The notes: generated by a model not told the origin, from the letters alone. Shown: positions 36,995 to 46,332, counted from the first letter of the stretch. The stretch is DNA of 64,000 bases from Planotetraspora kaengkrachanensis (GCF_016862895.1 NZ_BONV01000018.1:150753-214752); one strand, 5' to 3'. Numbers and translations are program-made.

Positions 36995-37927
36995 TCATTG
37001 GGCAGCGACGGCCGGGCCGTACACGAAGCCGGGGTCGATCTGGGCCGCGAGGTCCTCGCCGGTCGCCCGGTTGGCCCACGCCAGGGCGTTGCGCAGGTGG
37101 AACTCCCCCGCCTGCCTCCCGAACTTCTCCCAGTCCTTGGGCTGCGCGTCGAGGCGGTCGGCCAGCGTGGCGAGGGACCGGCGGTTGGCCGGCTCGAGGT
37201 CCGCGAGGGTGAACGGCCGGCCCTGCTCCATGCCGCGGACGGCGCCGGAGTGCTCGAACCACGTCAGCAGGTCGTCGCCCACCTGGTCGCGCAGGAAGCG
37301 GACGTCGTCCGGAGACTGGACCTTGTTGCCGACGACGGCGACGGGGACGTCGAAGTCGGCGGCGTACTCCTGGTACTGCCGGTAGACGCTCACGCCCTGC
37401 CGGGTGGGCTCGGCGACCAGGAACGTGAGGTCGAACCGGGTGAACAGCCCGGAGGCGAACGAGTCGGCGCCCGCGGTCATGTCGACCACGACGTACTCGC
37501 CCGGTCCGTCGACCAGATGGTTGAGGTACAGCTCGACCGCGCCGACCTTGGAGTGGTAGCACGCCACGCCGAGATCGTCTTCGGCGAAGGGGCCGGTCAC
37601 CATCAGTGACAGTCCTTCGACCGGCACCGAGGGGAAGAAGGGGTCGTCCAGGCGCACCAGCCGGGACCCGCGGCCGGGCGGCGTCGTCTTGACCATCGAC
37701 GCGGCATCCCTGATCAGGGGGTTGTCGCCGCGGAGGTACTCCTTGATCTCGGTGACCATGCTCCCGAGCGGCTCCGGCGTCGCCGTCGCGCCCAGAACCA
37801 GGCCGAGATGCTGGTTGATGTCGGCGTCCACCGCGACGACCGGACCTCGTTGAGCCGCATACCTGGCGAACAGTGACGACAACGTCGTCTTGCCGCTGCC
37901 GCCCTTGCCGACGAACGCCACCCGCAC
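36995..37927 (-). CDS. CooC/MinD-like P-loop ATPase
   Basis: 310 residues. Deviant Walker A KGGSGKTTLSSL (about 8-19), VVAVDADINQHLGLVLG, VVVDMTAGADSFASGLFTRF (Walker B region) and AVVGNKV. The layout resembles CooC-type ATPases used in metallocentre insertion or Mrp/ParA relatives. Start GTG at 37927 with GGTGGGGG upstream; the frame opens further but without family sequence. Partner presumably the SCO5389-family protein downstream (67 bp from its start codon). Confidence 0.82.
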   Translation of the reverse strand: MRVAFVGKGGSGKTTLSSLFARYAAQRGPVVAVDADINQHLGLVLGATATPEPLGSMVTEIKEYLRGDNPLIRDAASMVKTTPPGRGSRLVRLDDPFFPSVPVEGLSLMVTGPFAEDDLGVACYHSKVGAVELYLNHLVDGPGEYVVVDMTAGADSFASGLFTRFDLTFLVAEPTRQGVSVYRQYQEYAADFDVPVAVVGNKVQSPDDVRFLRDQVGDDLLTWFEHSGAVRGMEQGRPFTLADLEPANRRSLATLADRLDAQPKDWEKFGRQAGEFHLRNALAWANRATGEDLAAQIDPGFVYGPAVAAQ

Positions 37928-38019
37928 GGGACCCCCACCATTCTGGCTATGAAAACCATTACCGTTGTCCGAGGCAATGATGACACAGAGTGACGGCGGC
38001 CGCCAGTCTGCGGGAGGGG

Positions 38020-39498
38020 TCAGCCCGTCGCGGGAGGCGTGAAGAGAGAGATCGACCTGACGATCGTGGGCCGCAGCCGCTCCCATTGGTCGGCCGTCGT
38101 GGTCCAGGTCAGCACGCTCGCGGTGGACTCGGTGGCGATGATCCTGCGGTACTGGTGGTAGGTCACGCCCTTGGCGAGGTAGGCCTGCGATTTCCGCTGT
38201 GTCCAGGTGAACTCCCAGTCGGCGGCCGTGCCGTACTCGCTGGAGGTCTCATTGAGCCTGATCTTCCGGTACGCCGTCATGGTCGGGCGCAGGCTCACCT
38301 GGCCGTCACGGAGCTCCTTCAGCGGATCGGTGCCCGGTTGCGCGATCACCTCGACGGTGAGCTGTGCGCCGCTCCGGGGGTCGTACCACCGTGTCCCGCC
38401 GTCGACGGCCCTGCGCGTCCACCCCTTGGGCGCCGACGCCCGCCAGCCCTCCGGCGACCGGTACGACGTGAGCTTGAGCGGCTTCACGGGCTTCGGCGAC
38501 GGGGACGCGGCGGGAGGCCGGGACGCCGACGGGGAGGCGGTGGCCGCGAGGGGGGTCCGCGACCCGGCCTCGGAGCCGGGGCGCAGGACGGCCCAGCCGC
38601 CGACCGCACCCGCGACGAGCACCGCGGCGGCGATTCCCGCGATCAGCCGCGTACGGCTCCTGCCCTCGGCCGGGCGTGCCGGTGCGGGGGCCACGGCCTG
38701 GAGTTCCGCGAGCGCGTGCTCCGCGGCTTCGGGGGACAGCCGCTTGCGCGGTTCCCGCATGAGCAGTCCGCGGACGACCTCGCCGAGCGGGCCGGCGACG
38801 TCCTGCGGAGTCACGCCCGGCGGCCTGCCCGTGACCGCCAGATGGATGGTCGCCCCCAGTGACCACAGGTCGGAGGCCGCCGTCGGCGCGCCGCCGGCGG
38901 CCCGCTCGGGACCGATGAAGGCGGACACGCCGCGGGTCGCGCTGACCGGGTTGCCGTGTGCCGGCGACCGTTCGGGACCCGCCCGGACGAACGCGGGGTC
39001 GGCGGCCAGGGCGCCGGTGCCGAAGTCGGCGAGCAGGACCCGGCCGTCGTGGCCCAGCAGGACGTTCGCGGGCCGCACGTCGCCATGCCGTACGCCTGAC
39101 GCGTGAGCGTAGGTGAGCGCGGACAGGACGTTCCGCGCGACGGCCGCGGCGTGCTCCGGCGTGAGCGGCCCCTCGCTCGCGACGATGCCGTCGAGCGATC
39201 GGGAGCGGACCAGCTCCATGACGACGTAGGTGGTGCCGTCCTCCTCGGCGACGTCATGGACGGCGGCGACGTGCGGATGGCGCAGCCGCTCGGCCTGGCG
39301 CGCTTCGCGGGCCAGGCGCTGGGTGAGCTCCGCCTTGCGGCTCTCGCGCAGGTCCGGCGGGAACAGCACCTGCCGTACGGCGACGGCACGGTCGAGGAGG
39401 GTGTCGTGACCCTCCCAGACGATCCCCATGCTGCCTTGGCCGAGGGCGCGTACCAGCCGATAGCGCTTGACGATCAGTTGCCCCGCAGCACCCATCAT
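38020..39498 (-). CDS. Membrane-anchored Ser/Thr protein kinase-like protein, altered catalytic residues
   Basis: 492 residues. Hanks-type fold (5-255): glycine-rich loop LGQGSMGIVWEG, then AVAVRQV where the ATP-binding Lys should be (Arg instead), HGDVRPANVLL in place of HRDxKPxN, DFG intact (ADFGTG), DLWSLGATI. A single membrane helix (about 275-295) follows, then a Pro/Ser linker and a 160-residue extracellular domain (GWRASAPKGWTRR...). It may be a pseudokinase that binds nucleotide. ATG 39498. Confidence 0.85.
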   Translation of the reverse strand: MMGAAGQLIVKRYRLVRALGQGSMGIVWEGHDTLLDRAVAVRQVLFPPDLRESRKAELTQRLAREARQAERLRHPHVAAVHDVAEEDGTTYVVMELVRSRSLDGIVASEGPLTPEHAAAVARNVLSALTYAHASGVRHGDVRPANVLLGHDGRVLLADFGTGALAADPAFVRAGPERSPAHGNPVSATRGVSAFIGPERAAGGAPTAASDLWSLGATIHLAVTGRPPGVTPQDVAGPLGEVVRGLLMREPRKRLSPEAAEHALAELQAVAPAPARPAEGRSRTRLIAGIAAAVLVAGAVGGWAVLRPGSEAGSRTPLAATASPSASRPPAASPSPKPVKPLKLTSYRSPEGWRASAPKGWTRRAVDGGTRWYDPRSGAQLTVEVIAQPGTDPLKELRDGQVSLRPTMTAYRKIRLNETSSEYGTAADWEFTWTQRKSQAYLAKGVTYHQYRRIIATESTASVLTWTTTADQWERLRPTIVRSISLFTPPATG

Positions 39499-39549
39499 GC
39501 CTGCCTCTACACCCGGGCAAATATCACAGCATGCGGGAGTCTTCCATAA

Positions 39550-39942
39550 TTAAAGGGGCGGAAGTGAACCACTCGCGATATGCGCCAGAGTGATCTCGGA
39601 CAGGGTCGACTGCTCGTACTCGCGCAGGGCGACCCACACATCCGCGAGGGGCTCCGCGACCCCGGGAAAATGCTCGCTGTCCTGCGAGACCCCCTCCACG
39701 ACGACGATGACGTCGGCGAGGCTGATGTCCGTCGCCGGCCGGGCCAGCCAGTAGCCGCCGTCGGGGCCGCGCTGGCTGTTGATCAGCCCGGCGCGGCGCA
39801 GCTGGAGAAGGATGTTGTCCAGGAACCTGCGGGGGATGTCCTGCGCCGCCGCGATCTTCTCCGCGGGCACGGGCCCCGGAGGCGCCGCCGCGAGTTCGGC
39901 GGCGGCGCGCAGGGCGTACTGCGTTCGGGCGGAAAGCCGCAT
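39550..39942 (-). CDS. Rrf2 family transcriptional regulator, CymR-like (no cysteines)
   Basis: 130 residues. Rrf2 winged helix: MRLSARTQYALRAAAELA, IPRRFLDNILLQLRRAGLI, RGPDGGYWLARP. It contains no cysteine, so it cannot hold the iron-sulfur cluster of IscR/NsrR and resembles CymR, the cysteine-metabolism repressor. It is the last gene of the sulfate-uptake operon (15 bp after cysA), so feedback control of sulfur import is the natural reading (inference). Confidence 0.85.
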   Translation of the reverse strand: MRLSARTQYALRAAAELAAAPPGPVPAEKIAAAQDIPRRFLDNILLQLRRAGLINSQRGPDGGYWLARPATDISLADVIVVVEGVSQDSEHFPGVAEPLADVWVALREYEQSTLSEITLAHIASGSLPPL

Positions 39943-39957
39943 CTTAGGCGCGTCGTG

Positions 39958-40923
39958 TCACACGGCGGCCAGGGTCAGCGAGCGGGCTCCGGGGGCGGGC
40001 CGGACGTTGACGACGTCGCCCGGCGTGAGGGCCAGCTGCTCGGCGAAGCCCCGCGTCACCTGGACCCACGCGTCCCTGCCCTCGACGGTCAGCTCGACCC
40101 GCACCTCGAAGCCGAGGCGAACGACCCGCGAGACCGTGGCGGCGGTGCCGCCCTCCACCGGCCCGGCACTGATCTCGATGTCGTGCGGGCGCACCAGGTT
40201 GCCGCCGATCTCCGTGACCGGCCCGAGGAAGCGCATCACGAACGGGTCGGCGGGGTTGTCGTACACCTCGGCCGGGCTGCCGACCTGCTTCACCTCGCCG
40301 TCGGCCAGCACCACGATGGTGTCGGCGACCTCGATCGCCTCCTCCTGGTCGTGGGTGACGAAGACCGTGGTCACGTGGACCTCGTCGTGCAGGCGGCGCA
40401 GCCAGGTGCGCAGCTCCTTGCGCACCTGCGCGTCCAGCGCGCCGAACGGCTCGTCGAGCAGCAGGACCTCGGGCTCGACGGCGAGCGCCCGCGCCAGTGC
40501 CATGCGCTGGCGCTGCCCGCCGGACAGCTGCGACGGGTAGCGGTCGGCCATCTGCTCCAGGTGGACGAGCTCGAGCAACTCCATGACCCGCTTGCGGATC
40601 TCGTCCTTGGGACGCTTGCGGATCTCCAGGCCGAAGGCCACGTTGCGGAACACCGTCAGGTGCTTGAAGGCCGCGTAGTGCTGGAAGACGAACCCCACGT
40701 TGCGCCGCTGGGGGGACAGGCGGGTGGCGTCGACGCCGGAGATCCGCACGGTGCCGGTGTCGGGCTGCTCGAGCCCGGCGATGACACGCAGCAGCGTCGA
40801 CTTGCCGCCGCCGCTCGGGCCGAGCAGCGCGGTGAGCGACCCGGACTTGACGTCGATCGAGACGTCGCGAAGGACGGGCGTCGTGCCGAACGACTTGTTC
40901 ACGTCGCGTACTTCGATGGCCAT
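39958..40923 (-). CDS. cysA: Sulfate/thiosulfate ABC transporter ATP-binding protein
   Basis: 321 residues. Walker [11 protein letters not shown]-loop [13 protein letters not shown] (diagnostic of CysA), signature [15 protein letters not shown], Walker [19 protein letters not shown], and a C-terminal TOBE-like regulatory domain (PHDIEIS...). ATG 40923 with GAAGGG upstream, 2 bp after the stop of cysW. Supplies energy for sulfate import. Confidence 0.94.
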   Translation of the reverse strand: MAIEVRDVNKSFGTTPVLRDVSIDVKSGSLTALLGPSGGGKSTLLRVIAGLEQPDTGTVRISGVDATRLSPQRRNVGFVFQHYAAFKHLTVFRNVAFGLEIRKRPKDEIRKRVMELLELVHLEQMADRYPSQLSGGQRQRMALARALAVEPEVLLLDEPFGALDAQVRKELRTWLRRLHDEVHVTTVFVTHDQEEAIEVADTIVVLADGEVKQVGSPAEVYDNPADPFVMRFLGPVTEIGGNLVRPHDIEISAGPVEGGTAATVSRVVRLGFEVRVELTVEGRDAWVQVTRGFAEQLALTPGDVVNVRPAPGARSLTLAAV

Positions 40924-40925
40924 GG

Positions 40926-41708
40926 TCAACCCTTCGGGCGCAGGAACTTGGTGAGAAGCAGGGTGATCACCGCGATCAGCGCGAGCGCAGTGGCCGCCGC
41001 GAAGGCGGCCGGCTGGTCGAAGTTCTGGAAGCGCTCTTCGACGAACAGCGTGAGCGTCTGGGTCTGGTCGACCAGCCGCCCGGAGACGACGGCGACGGCG
41101 CCGTACTCGCCGAGGGAGCGCGCGAGGCACAACACGACGCCGTACGCGAGCGCCCACCGGATGCCGGGAAGGGTGATCCGGAGGAAGGTCTGCAGGCGGC
41201 TCGCCCCGAGCGTGTGCGCCGCCTGCTCCTGTTCGTCGCCGAGCTCCTCGAGGACGGGCACCACGGCACGCACCACCAGGGGCAGCGCCACGAACACCGT
41301 GGCGAGCACCATGCCGGGAGTGGAGAAGATGACCTGGACGCCCCAGCTCTCCAGCAGGCCGCCGACGGGGGCGAACTTGCCGTAGACGAGGATCAGCGCC
41401 AGGCCGACCACGACGGGGGACACGGCCATCGGCAGGTCGATCAGCGCGTTGAGCAGCCGTTTACCGGGGAAGTTGTGCCGTACGAGCAGGATGGCCGTGC
41501 CGATGCCGAAGACCGTGTTGGCCGCCACCGCCCACAGCGCGACGGTGAGCGTGACCTGGAAGGCGTGGACGGCCGACGCCGAGGTGAGCGCCTCGACGAA
41601 GGGGCCGAGGCCGTCCCCGAAGGTCCGCCAGACGATCAGGCCGACCGGCAGCACCAGCAGGAAGAACAGGTACGCGATGGCGATCACGCGCAGGCCGTGC
41701 TTAGCCAC
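40926..41708 (-). CDS. cysW: Sulfate ABC transporter permease CysW
   Basis: 260 residues, six membrane helices. CysW-type features: [23 protein letters not shown], and the EAA loop [36 protein letters not shown] start at 41708 with GGGGGAG upstream, overlapping cysT by 8 bp. Confidence 0.93.
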   Translation of the reverse strand: MAKHGLRVIAIAYLFFLLVLPVGLIVWRTFGDGLGPFVEALTSASAVHAFQVTLTVALWAVAANTVFGIGTAILLVRHNFPGKRLLNALIDLPMAVSPVVVGLALILVYGKFAPVGGLLESWGVQVIFSTPGMVLATVFVALPLVVRAVVPVLEELGDEQEQAAHTLGASRLQTFLRITLPGIRWALAYGVVLCLARSLGEYGAVAVVSGRLVDQTQTLTLFVEERFQNFDQPAAFAAATALALIAVITLLLTKFLRPKG

Positions 41709-42561
41709 GACGGCTCCCCCAGCGTTGTAAGAGGTCCAGCGAGACCAGGGCGACCAGCGCGACGACGAGCAGGACGGTCGAGATCGCCGCCGCCCCCGTG
41801 GTGTTGTCGCCTTCGATCTGGCTGAAGATGTTGACGGCCGCGACCTGCGTCTTGAACGGGAGGTTGCCGGAGATCAGCACGGTCGACCCGAACTCCGCGA
41901 TCGACCGGGTGAACGCCAGCGCGGTGCCGGACAACATCGCGGGCACGAGGTTGGGCAGGATGATCCGCCGGAAGGTCTGGAACGGGCTCGCCCCGAGGGA
42001 GGCCGCGGCCTGCTCCATCTCCTTGTCGAGCTCCAGCAGCACCGGTTGCACCGTGCGGACGACGAACGGGAGTGTGACGAACAACAGCGCGAGCACGACG
42101 CCGGCCCTGCTGTAGGCCAGGTTGAGCCCGAGCGGGCTCTCCGGGCCGTAGAGCGCGAGGAGCACGAGGCCGGCGACGATCGTCGGAAGGGCGAACGGGA
42201 GGTCGATGAGCGTGTCGACCACCGCCTTGCCGGGGAACCTGTCGCGGACCAGCACCCACGCGATGATCGTGCCCATGACGAGGTTGATCAGCGCAACGAG
42301 GAACGAGGCGCCCACCGTGAGCGTGAGGGCGGCCCACGCGTCGGGGGTGGTGACCGCCCGCCAGAAGTACCCGGGACCCTGGTCGAGCGACCGCCAGGCG
42401 ACCACGGCCAGCGGGATCAGCACGATCAGGCTCAGGTAGAGGACCGCGGAGCCCACGCCGAGCGCGGTGCCTCCGGTTACCGACCAGCGCGAACGCGGCC
42501 GCGCCCCTCCGCCCGGAGATCCGGGCGGAGGGGCGGCGGCGACGGCGACGTCGGTGGTCAC
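41701..42561 (-). CDS. cysT: Sulfate ABC transporter permease CysT
   Basis: 286 residues with a Pro/Ala/Gly-rich cytoplasmic N-terminus. FPGKAVVDTLIDLPFALPTIVAG and EMEQAAASLGASPFQTFRRI identify the CysT/CysU permease; SIAEFGSTVLISGNLPFKTQ follows. GTG start at 42561, 7 bp after the sbp stop, with GGAGAAG upstream inside sbp. Confidence 0.93.
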   Translation of the reverse strand: MTTDVAVAAAPPPGSPGGGARPRSRWSVTGGTALGVGSAVLYLSLIVLIPLAVVAWRSLDQGPGYFWRAVTTPDAWAALTLTVGASFLVALINLVMGTIIAWVLVRDRFPGKAVVDTLIDLPFALPTIVAGLVLLALYGPESPLGLNLAYSRAGVVLALLFVTLPFVVRTVQPVLLELDKEMEQAAASLGASPFQTFRRIILPNLVPAMLSGTALAFTRSIAEFGSTVLISGNLPFKTQVAAVNIFSQIEGDNTTGAAAISTVLLVVALVALVSLDLLQRWGSRRG

Positions 42562-42568
42562 CGGCGGG

Positions 42569-43576
42569 TCACTTCTCCGTCGCCACGCCGAGCTTGCGCT
42601 CGATGTCGGCGACGAGACCGGTCTTGGCGTCGAAGAAGTCCTTGGTGACCTTCGGCCAGCCGCCGAGGTCGTTGATGGTGAACAGCTGCGGCGGCGTGGG
42701 GAAGTCGAACCCGGTCACCCCGTCGATCACCGGGCGGTAGCCGTTCTTCGCGAAGATCGTCTGCGCCTCGGAGGAGTAGAGGTACTTCAGGAAGGCGGCC
42801 GCCTCCTTGGGGTGGGCCGAGTTCTTGGTCACGGCGACCGGGTTCTCGATCAGGATCGTCGAGTCGGGCACGGTGTAGTCGATCGGCTGGTTGTTCTGCT
42901 GGGCGAAGATCGCCTCGTTCTCGTAGGTGATGATCGCGTCGCCCTTGCCGCCCGTGAAGGTCTGCAGCGACTTGCGGCCGCTGTCGTCCTGGACGGGCAC
43001 GTTCGCGAGGAGCTTGCCGACGTAGTCGAGCCCGGCCGCCTGGTCGGCGCCCTTGTTCGACTTGGCGCCGTAGCCCGCGAGCAGGTTCCAGCGGGCGCCG
43101 CCCGAGGTGAAGGGGTTGGGCGTGATGACCTCGGTGCCGGGCTTGATGAGGTCGTCCCAGGTCTTGATGCCCTTCGGGTTGCCCTTGCGGGTCCCGATGA
43201 CGGCGATCGACTTGGTCAGGAACCCCTTGGTGGCGTTCTGGTTCCAGTCGGGGGCGACGAGGCCGGCGTCGACGAGACGGGTGACGTCGGTCTCGAGCGA
43301 GAACTCGACGATGTCCGCCTTGAGGCCGGATGCGACCGCGCGGCTCTGGTCGCCGGAGGCGCCGTACGACTGGGTGAAGGTGATGTTCTTGCCCTCGGGC
43401 GTCTTCTGGTACGCCTTGATGATGTCCTCGAACGCCGCCTGCGGGGTTGAGTAGGCGACCAGCGCCAGCTGGATCTTGCCGTCCCCTCCGGCGGTGCCCC
43501 CTCCCCCGCAGGCGGTGACCAGGGTTGTGGTCGCCACGACGGCCGCCGCGATGCCCCCGAGCCTGCGCACTCTCAT
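42569..43576 (-). CDS. Sulfate ABC transporter substrate-binding lipoprotein
   Basis: 335 residues. Lipoprotein signal with lipobox VTAC (Cys about 24). Sulfate-binding family motifs: LALVAYSTPQAAFEDII, FTQSYGASGDQSRAVASGLKADIVEFS, FTSGGARWNLLAGYGA, GDAIITYENEAIFA. ATG 43576 has AAGGGAG at a 6-base spacing, whereas the ATG at 43582 touches the Shine-Dalgarno. First gene of the sulfate operon. Confidence 0.93.
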   Translation of the reverse strand: MRVRRLGGIAAAVVATTTLVTACGGGGTAGGDGKIQLALVAYSTPQAAFEDIIKAYQKTPEGKNITFTQSYGASGDQSRAVASGLKADIVEFSLETDVTRLVDAGLVAPDWNQNATKGFLTKSIAVIGTRKGNPKGIKTWDDLIKPGTEVITPNPFTSGGARWNLLAGYGAKSNKGADQAAGLDYVGKLLANVPVQDDSGRKSLQTFTGGKGDAIITYENEAIFAQQNNQPIDYTVPDSTILIENPVAVTKNSAHPKEAAAFLKYLYSSEAQTIFAKNGYRPVIDGVTGFDFPTPPQLFTINDLGGWPKVTKDFFDAKTGLVADIERKLGVATEK

Positions 43577-43595
43577 GCCCATCTCCCTTATTCCT

Positions 43596-43649
43596 ACTTA
43601 ATAAGTCGGCTTCGTCGTCATTAAAGGGCCGAAGGTAGATTCCCGTCAA
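43596..43649 (-). promoter_or_regulatory. Promoter and leader palindrome of the sulfate uptake operon
   Basis: On the minus strand, TTGACG (43649-43644) and TTTAAT (43625-43620) are spaced 18 bp. Downstream of the expected start point lies ACTTA-N-TAAGT (43606-43596), 19 bp before the ATG. The half site CCTACTT also occurs upstream of the -35 box, inverted relative to AAGTAGG at the leader. These are plausible binding sites for the Rrf2 regulator encoded at the end of the operon (inference). Confidence 0.5.
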
Positions 43650-43710
43650 GTCAAGTAGGTTTTTGGGTATCGTGCCGTCTCCCGGAAGCCGTGGTGCCGG
43701 GAGCGGGCGG

Positions 43711-45060
43711 CTAGCAGATCGCGTCGAGCGACTGCGGCGTGTTCGCGGGTGTCGCCGCAGGTGACGGGCTCATCGTGGGTGTACGGGTGGCGTGGGGGTG
43801 CGCGGTCAGCGCCTGGGCGACCCGCTTCTTGATGAGCCACCAGTCGGGGTCGGCCGTGTTGATCAGGGGGGGCACGAACGACAGGCTCCGGATCTGTGTG
43901 CCGCGCACCTTCCCCGCCAACTGGACCAGAGCGGGCAGCAGGCGCCCGGGAAGGTCGGTCCTGACGTACTGCTTGGCCGCGTCCGCGATCCGTTCGAACC
44001 CCCGGAGCACGGTCATCGCGTCGGCCTGCTGGGCCATGTCGTTGAGCAGGCACTTCTGGCGGGCCATGCGCGTGTAGTCGTCGCTGCCGGTGCGCGAGCG
44101 CCCGAACCACAGCGCCTGCTCGCCGTCGAGCAGGCGCGTCCCCGCGGGGAGCACCCCGCCCTCCAGTCCGTACGGAATGTCCTGCCTGATGGTGACCCTG
44201 ACGCCGCCCATGGCATCGACGACCTGGCGGAACCCCCGCATGTCCACCATGGCGTAGTAGTGGACCGGGATGCCGAGGATCTCGCCGACCGTGCCCTTGA
44301 GCAGGGCGATCCCTCTGGTGTGCGGCTCCAGGCCCGGGCCGGTCTCCGGGTGGTCGACGCCCCATTCGTAGACCTCGTTGAGCAGGCCGGGCGTGGTGGT
44401 GCCCGCGCCCGGGAACCCCCAGGGAAACAGGTCGCGCGCGGGGCCCGGCGGCAACGGTACGTGCTGCAGGTTGCGGGGCAGCCCGAACAGCACGGTCTGC
44501 CCGGTGCCGGTGTCGACGCTCGCCACGGTCAGGCTGTCGGTCCGTGCGCCGGGGCGGTTCTTGGCCGCGTCCGCGCCGACGAGCAGCACGTTCAGCCTGG
44601 TCTTCGCGCCCCAGGGGCCGTCGGCCGAGCCTGACGCGAAGAGGGCGGTCAGCACGTCACGCGAGACGTACGCGATCCTGCTCGCGACCGCGAGCGGAGC
44701 GACCAGCACGACGCAGACCAGCGTGACGACGCCCGTGCTGACACGACGGCCGCGGGCGCTCAGTTCGGCCGGCCGTACGAGGAGGTAGGAGCGCACGACG
44801 ACGGCCGACCAGAGCACCGCCACGGTCAACGCCGCGATGATCAGCCGGCCCAGCCACTCGGGCTGCACGAGCAACCGGAACAGGGCCGGGCGCAGCGCGG
44901 TGACCGCGGTCATGACCGTCCCGAGCAGCATCACGTACAGGGTCGCCAGGGCGAGGCCGGCCCGGGTCCGGCCGGCGATCAGATGGGCGAGGCCCCACAG
45001 GACCGCCGATCCCAGGGTGAGCGCCAGCACCCGGCAGACGGCCGCCCGTTCGCCCCGCAT
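43711..45060 (-). CDS. LytR-CpsA-Psr family glycopolymer transferase with four-helix N-terminus
   Basis: 449 residues. Four membrane helices occupy about residues 10-160, unusual next to the single helix of typical LCP proteins. The LCP domain follows: NVLLVGADAAKNRPGARTDSL, VLFGLPRNLQHVP (phosphate-binding Arg), HYYAMVDMRGFRQVVDAMGG, LLDGEQALWFGRSRTGSDDY. Such enzymes attach wall polymers (teichoic acid, arabinogalactan or others) to peptidoglycan. Start 45060 has AAGGGGTG; the longer frame to 45183 is less likely. Confidence 0.9.
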   Translation of the reverse strand: MRGERAAVCRVLALTLGSAVLWGLAHLIAGRTRAGLALATLYVMLLGTVMTAVTALRPALFRLLVQPEWLGRLIIAALTVAVLWSAVVVRSYLLVRPAELSARGRRVSTGVVTLVCVVLVAPLAVASRIAYVSRDVLTALFASGSADGPWGAKTRLNVLLVGADAAKNRPGARTDSLTVASVDTGTGQTVLFGLPRNLQHVPLPPGPARDLFPWGFPGAGTTTPGLLNEVYEWGVDHPETGPGLEPHTRGIALLKGTVGEILGIPVHYYAMVDMRGFRQVVDAMGGVRVTIRQDIPYGLEGGVLPAGTRLLDGEQALWFGRSRTGSDDYTRMARQKCLLNDMAQQADAMTVLRGFERIADAAKQYVRTDLPGRLLPALVQLAGKVRGTQIRSLSFVPPLINTADPDWWLIKKRVAQALTAHPHATRTPTMSPSPAATPANTPQSLDAIC

Positions 45061-45282
45061 TCGCACCCCTTGACCTGATCGTTTGTCCGACAGGCCGGGT
45101 GTGCCCAGCCCCCGGCCTTTACAGAGGCACGTGACGAGATCTTGGGCTCTACCTTGGGAAATCAGCGTTGTGGCAGGTGTCAATCACTGTGTTTACAGCG
45201 ATTGTTGTGAAATTTCCGTACAACTGGTGTCGGATGATGCTAAGAAGTTGCGCGAGCAAGCCTGGCTATAGGAAGGACCGTC

Positions 45283-46287
45283 ATGGTCGACCCTGGCTCT
45301 GACGACTCCATGGATCAGAACGGATCTTTCGTCCGGCCGTACGTATCGCGCAGCGGACCGCACGGAGCAGACGGCGAGCAGTTCTGGTCGGAGGATCTCG
45401 AAGACGCGGCGGACCGCCGCTCCCCGGAGGACGGCGGCGGTGATCTCCTCTCGAACGAATGGAGACGGAAGGCCGATCGTGAACGCGTAGGCGGTGAGGA
45501 CGCGGCCGCCCACGACGCGCTCGGCTCAGGTGAACTCCACGACGAGTGGGGCGAACGCGGGCGGGGCGAGGCCGGCGGCGACTGGGACGGCCGTGATCAC
45601 TCGCGTGATGGCGACTGGGACGGCCGCGACGACTCCCGCGGCGACTGGGACGCCCGGCGCGACGCCACCGACGAGTGGGAGGCCACCGGCGAATGGGACG
45701 CCGCCGACATGCGCGGCGACGACCCCGAAGGCCGGCGCCGCTATGACGACGGCGGCGCCGAGCCGAGCGGGTTCCTCGGGTCGGGATGGCGCGACGGAGC
45801 GCGTCCCGGCGAGGTTCCCGAGAGCGGGCGCAAGAGCGTGCTGCTGCGGGCCGGCGTGGTCGCGGCGGTCGTGGTGGGTGCGATCTGGGCGCTGGCCGCC
45901 TGGGTCGGGCAGCCGTCCGCCACCCCCTGCCCGTCCGGCGGGTGCGAGGCGAAACCGGCGGCCACCGCGAAGGCCACGGTCGTGCCGGTCGACGATCCCG
46001 CCACGACCGAGGAGGCGGATCCGGGCGACGTCCTGACGCCGGTCTCGACGGCGACGCCGAAGTCGACTCCGCGGACAACGGCCTCCCCGAGCGCCACGGT
46101 CACCAAGGCGCCGGCCTCGCACACGCCCACGGCCACTCCCACGGCCACCCATGCCGCCACGCCGGCGGCGCCCAAGCCGACGCCCACCCCGAAACCGACG
46201 CGGACGACGGCGACCCCGACGCCGACCCCGCCCGGCGATGACGATGACGACGACGATGACGGCGGCCTTTTCGGCTGGCTGTTCTGA
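45283..46287 (+). CDS. Single-pass membrane protein with acidic repeats and Thr/Pro-rich outer part
   Basis: 334 residues, no recognised domain. Residues 1-185 are hydrophilic and carry imperfect repeats of GDWDGRDxSR near residues 98-125. One membrane helix (about 187-209) follows. The outer part has two Cys (CPSGGC), a Thr/Pro/Ala-rich stalk, an eight-Asp run and ends GGLFGWLF. AGGAAGG precedes the ATG. Flanked by two LCP genes, so an envelope role is plausible (inference). Confidence 0.72.
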   Translation: MVDPGSDDSMDQNGSFVRPYVSRSGPHGADGEQFWSEDLEDAADRRSPEDGGGDLLSNEWRRKADRERVGGEDAAAHDALGSGELHDEWGERGRGEAGGDWDGRDHSRDGDWDGRDDSRGDWDARRDATDEWEATGEWDAADMRGDDPEGRRRYDDGGAEPSGFLGSGWRDGARPGEVPESGRKSVLLRAGVVAAVVVGAIWALAAWVGQPSATPCPSGGCEAKPAATAKATVVPVDDPATTEEADPGDVLTPVSTATPKSTPRTTASPSATVTKAPASHTPTATPTATHAATPAAPKPTPTPKPTRTTATPTPTPPGDDDDDDDDGGLFGWLF

Positions 46288-46332
46288 GCCGGCGTTGGTG
46301 AGCCGGCTGTTCTGAGCCGGCCGTGGTGAGGG
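46277..46332 (+). repeat. 28-bp tandem duplication over a stop codon
   Basis: GGCTGTTCTGAGCCGG... at 46277-46304 is repeated at 46305-46332 with few changes. The first copy encodes the last residues and TGA stop of the preceding gene, so the repeat lies in its 3' region. It may form a stem between GAGCCGGC units and act as terminator between convergent genes. Confidence 0.6.
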
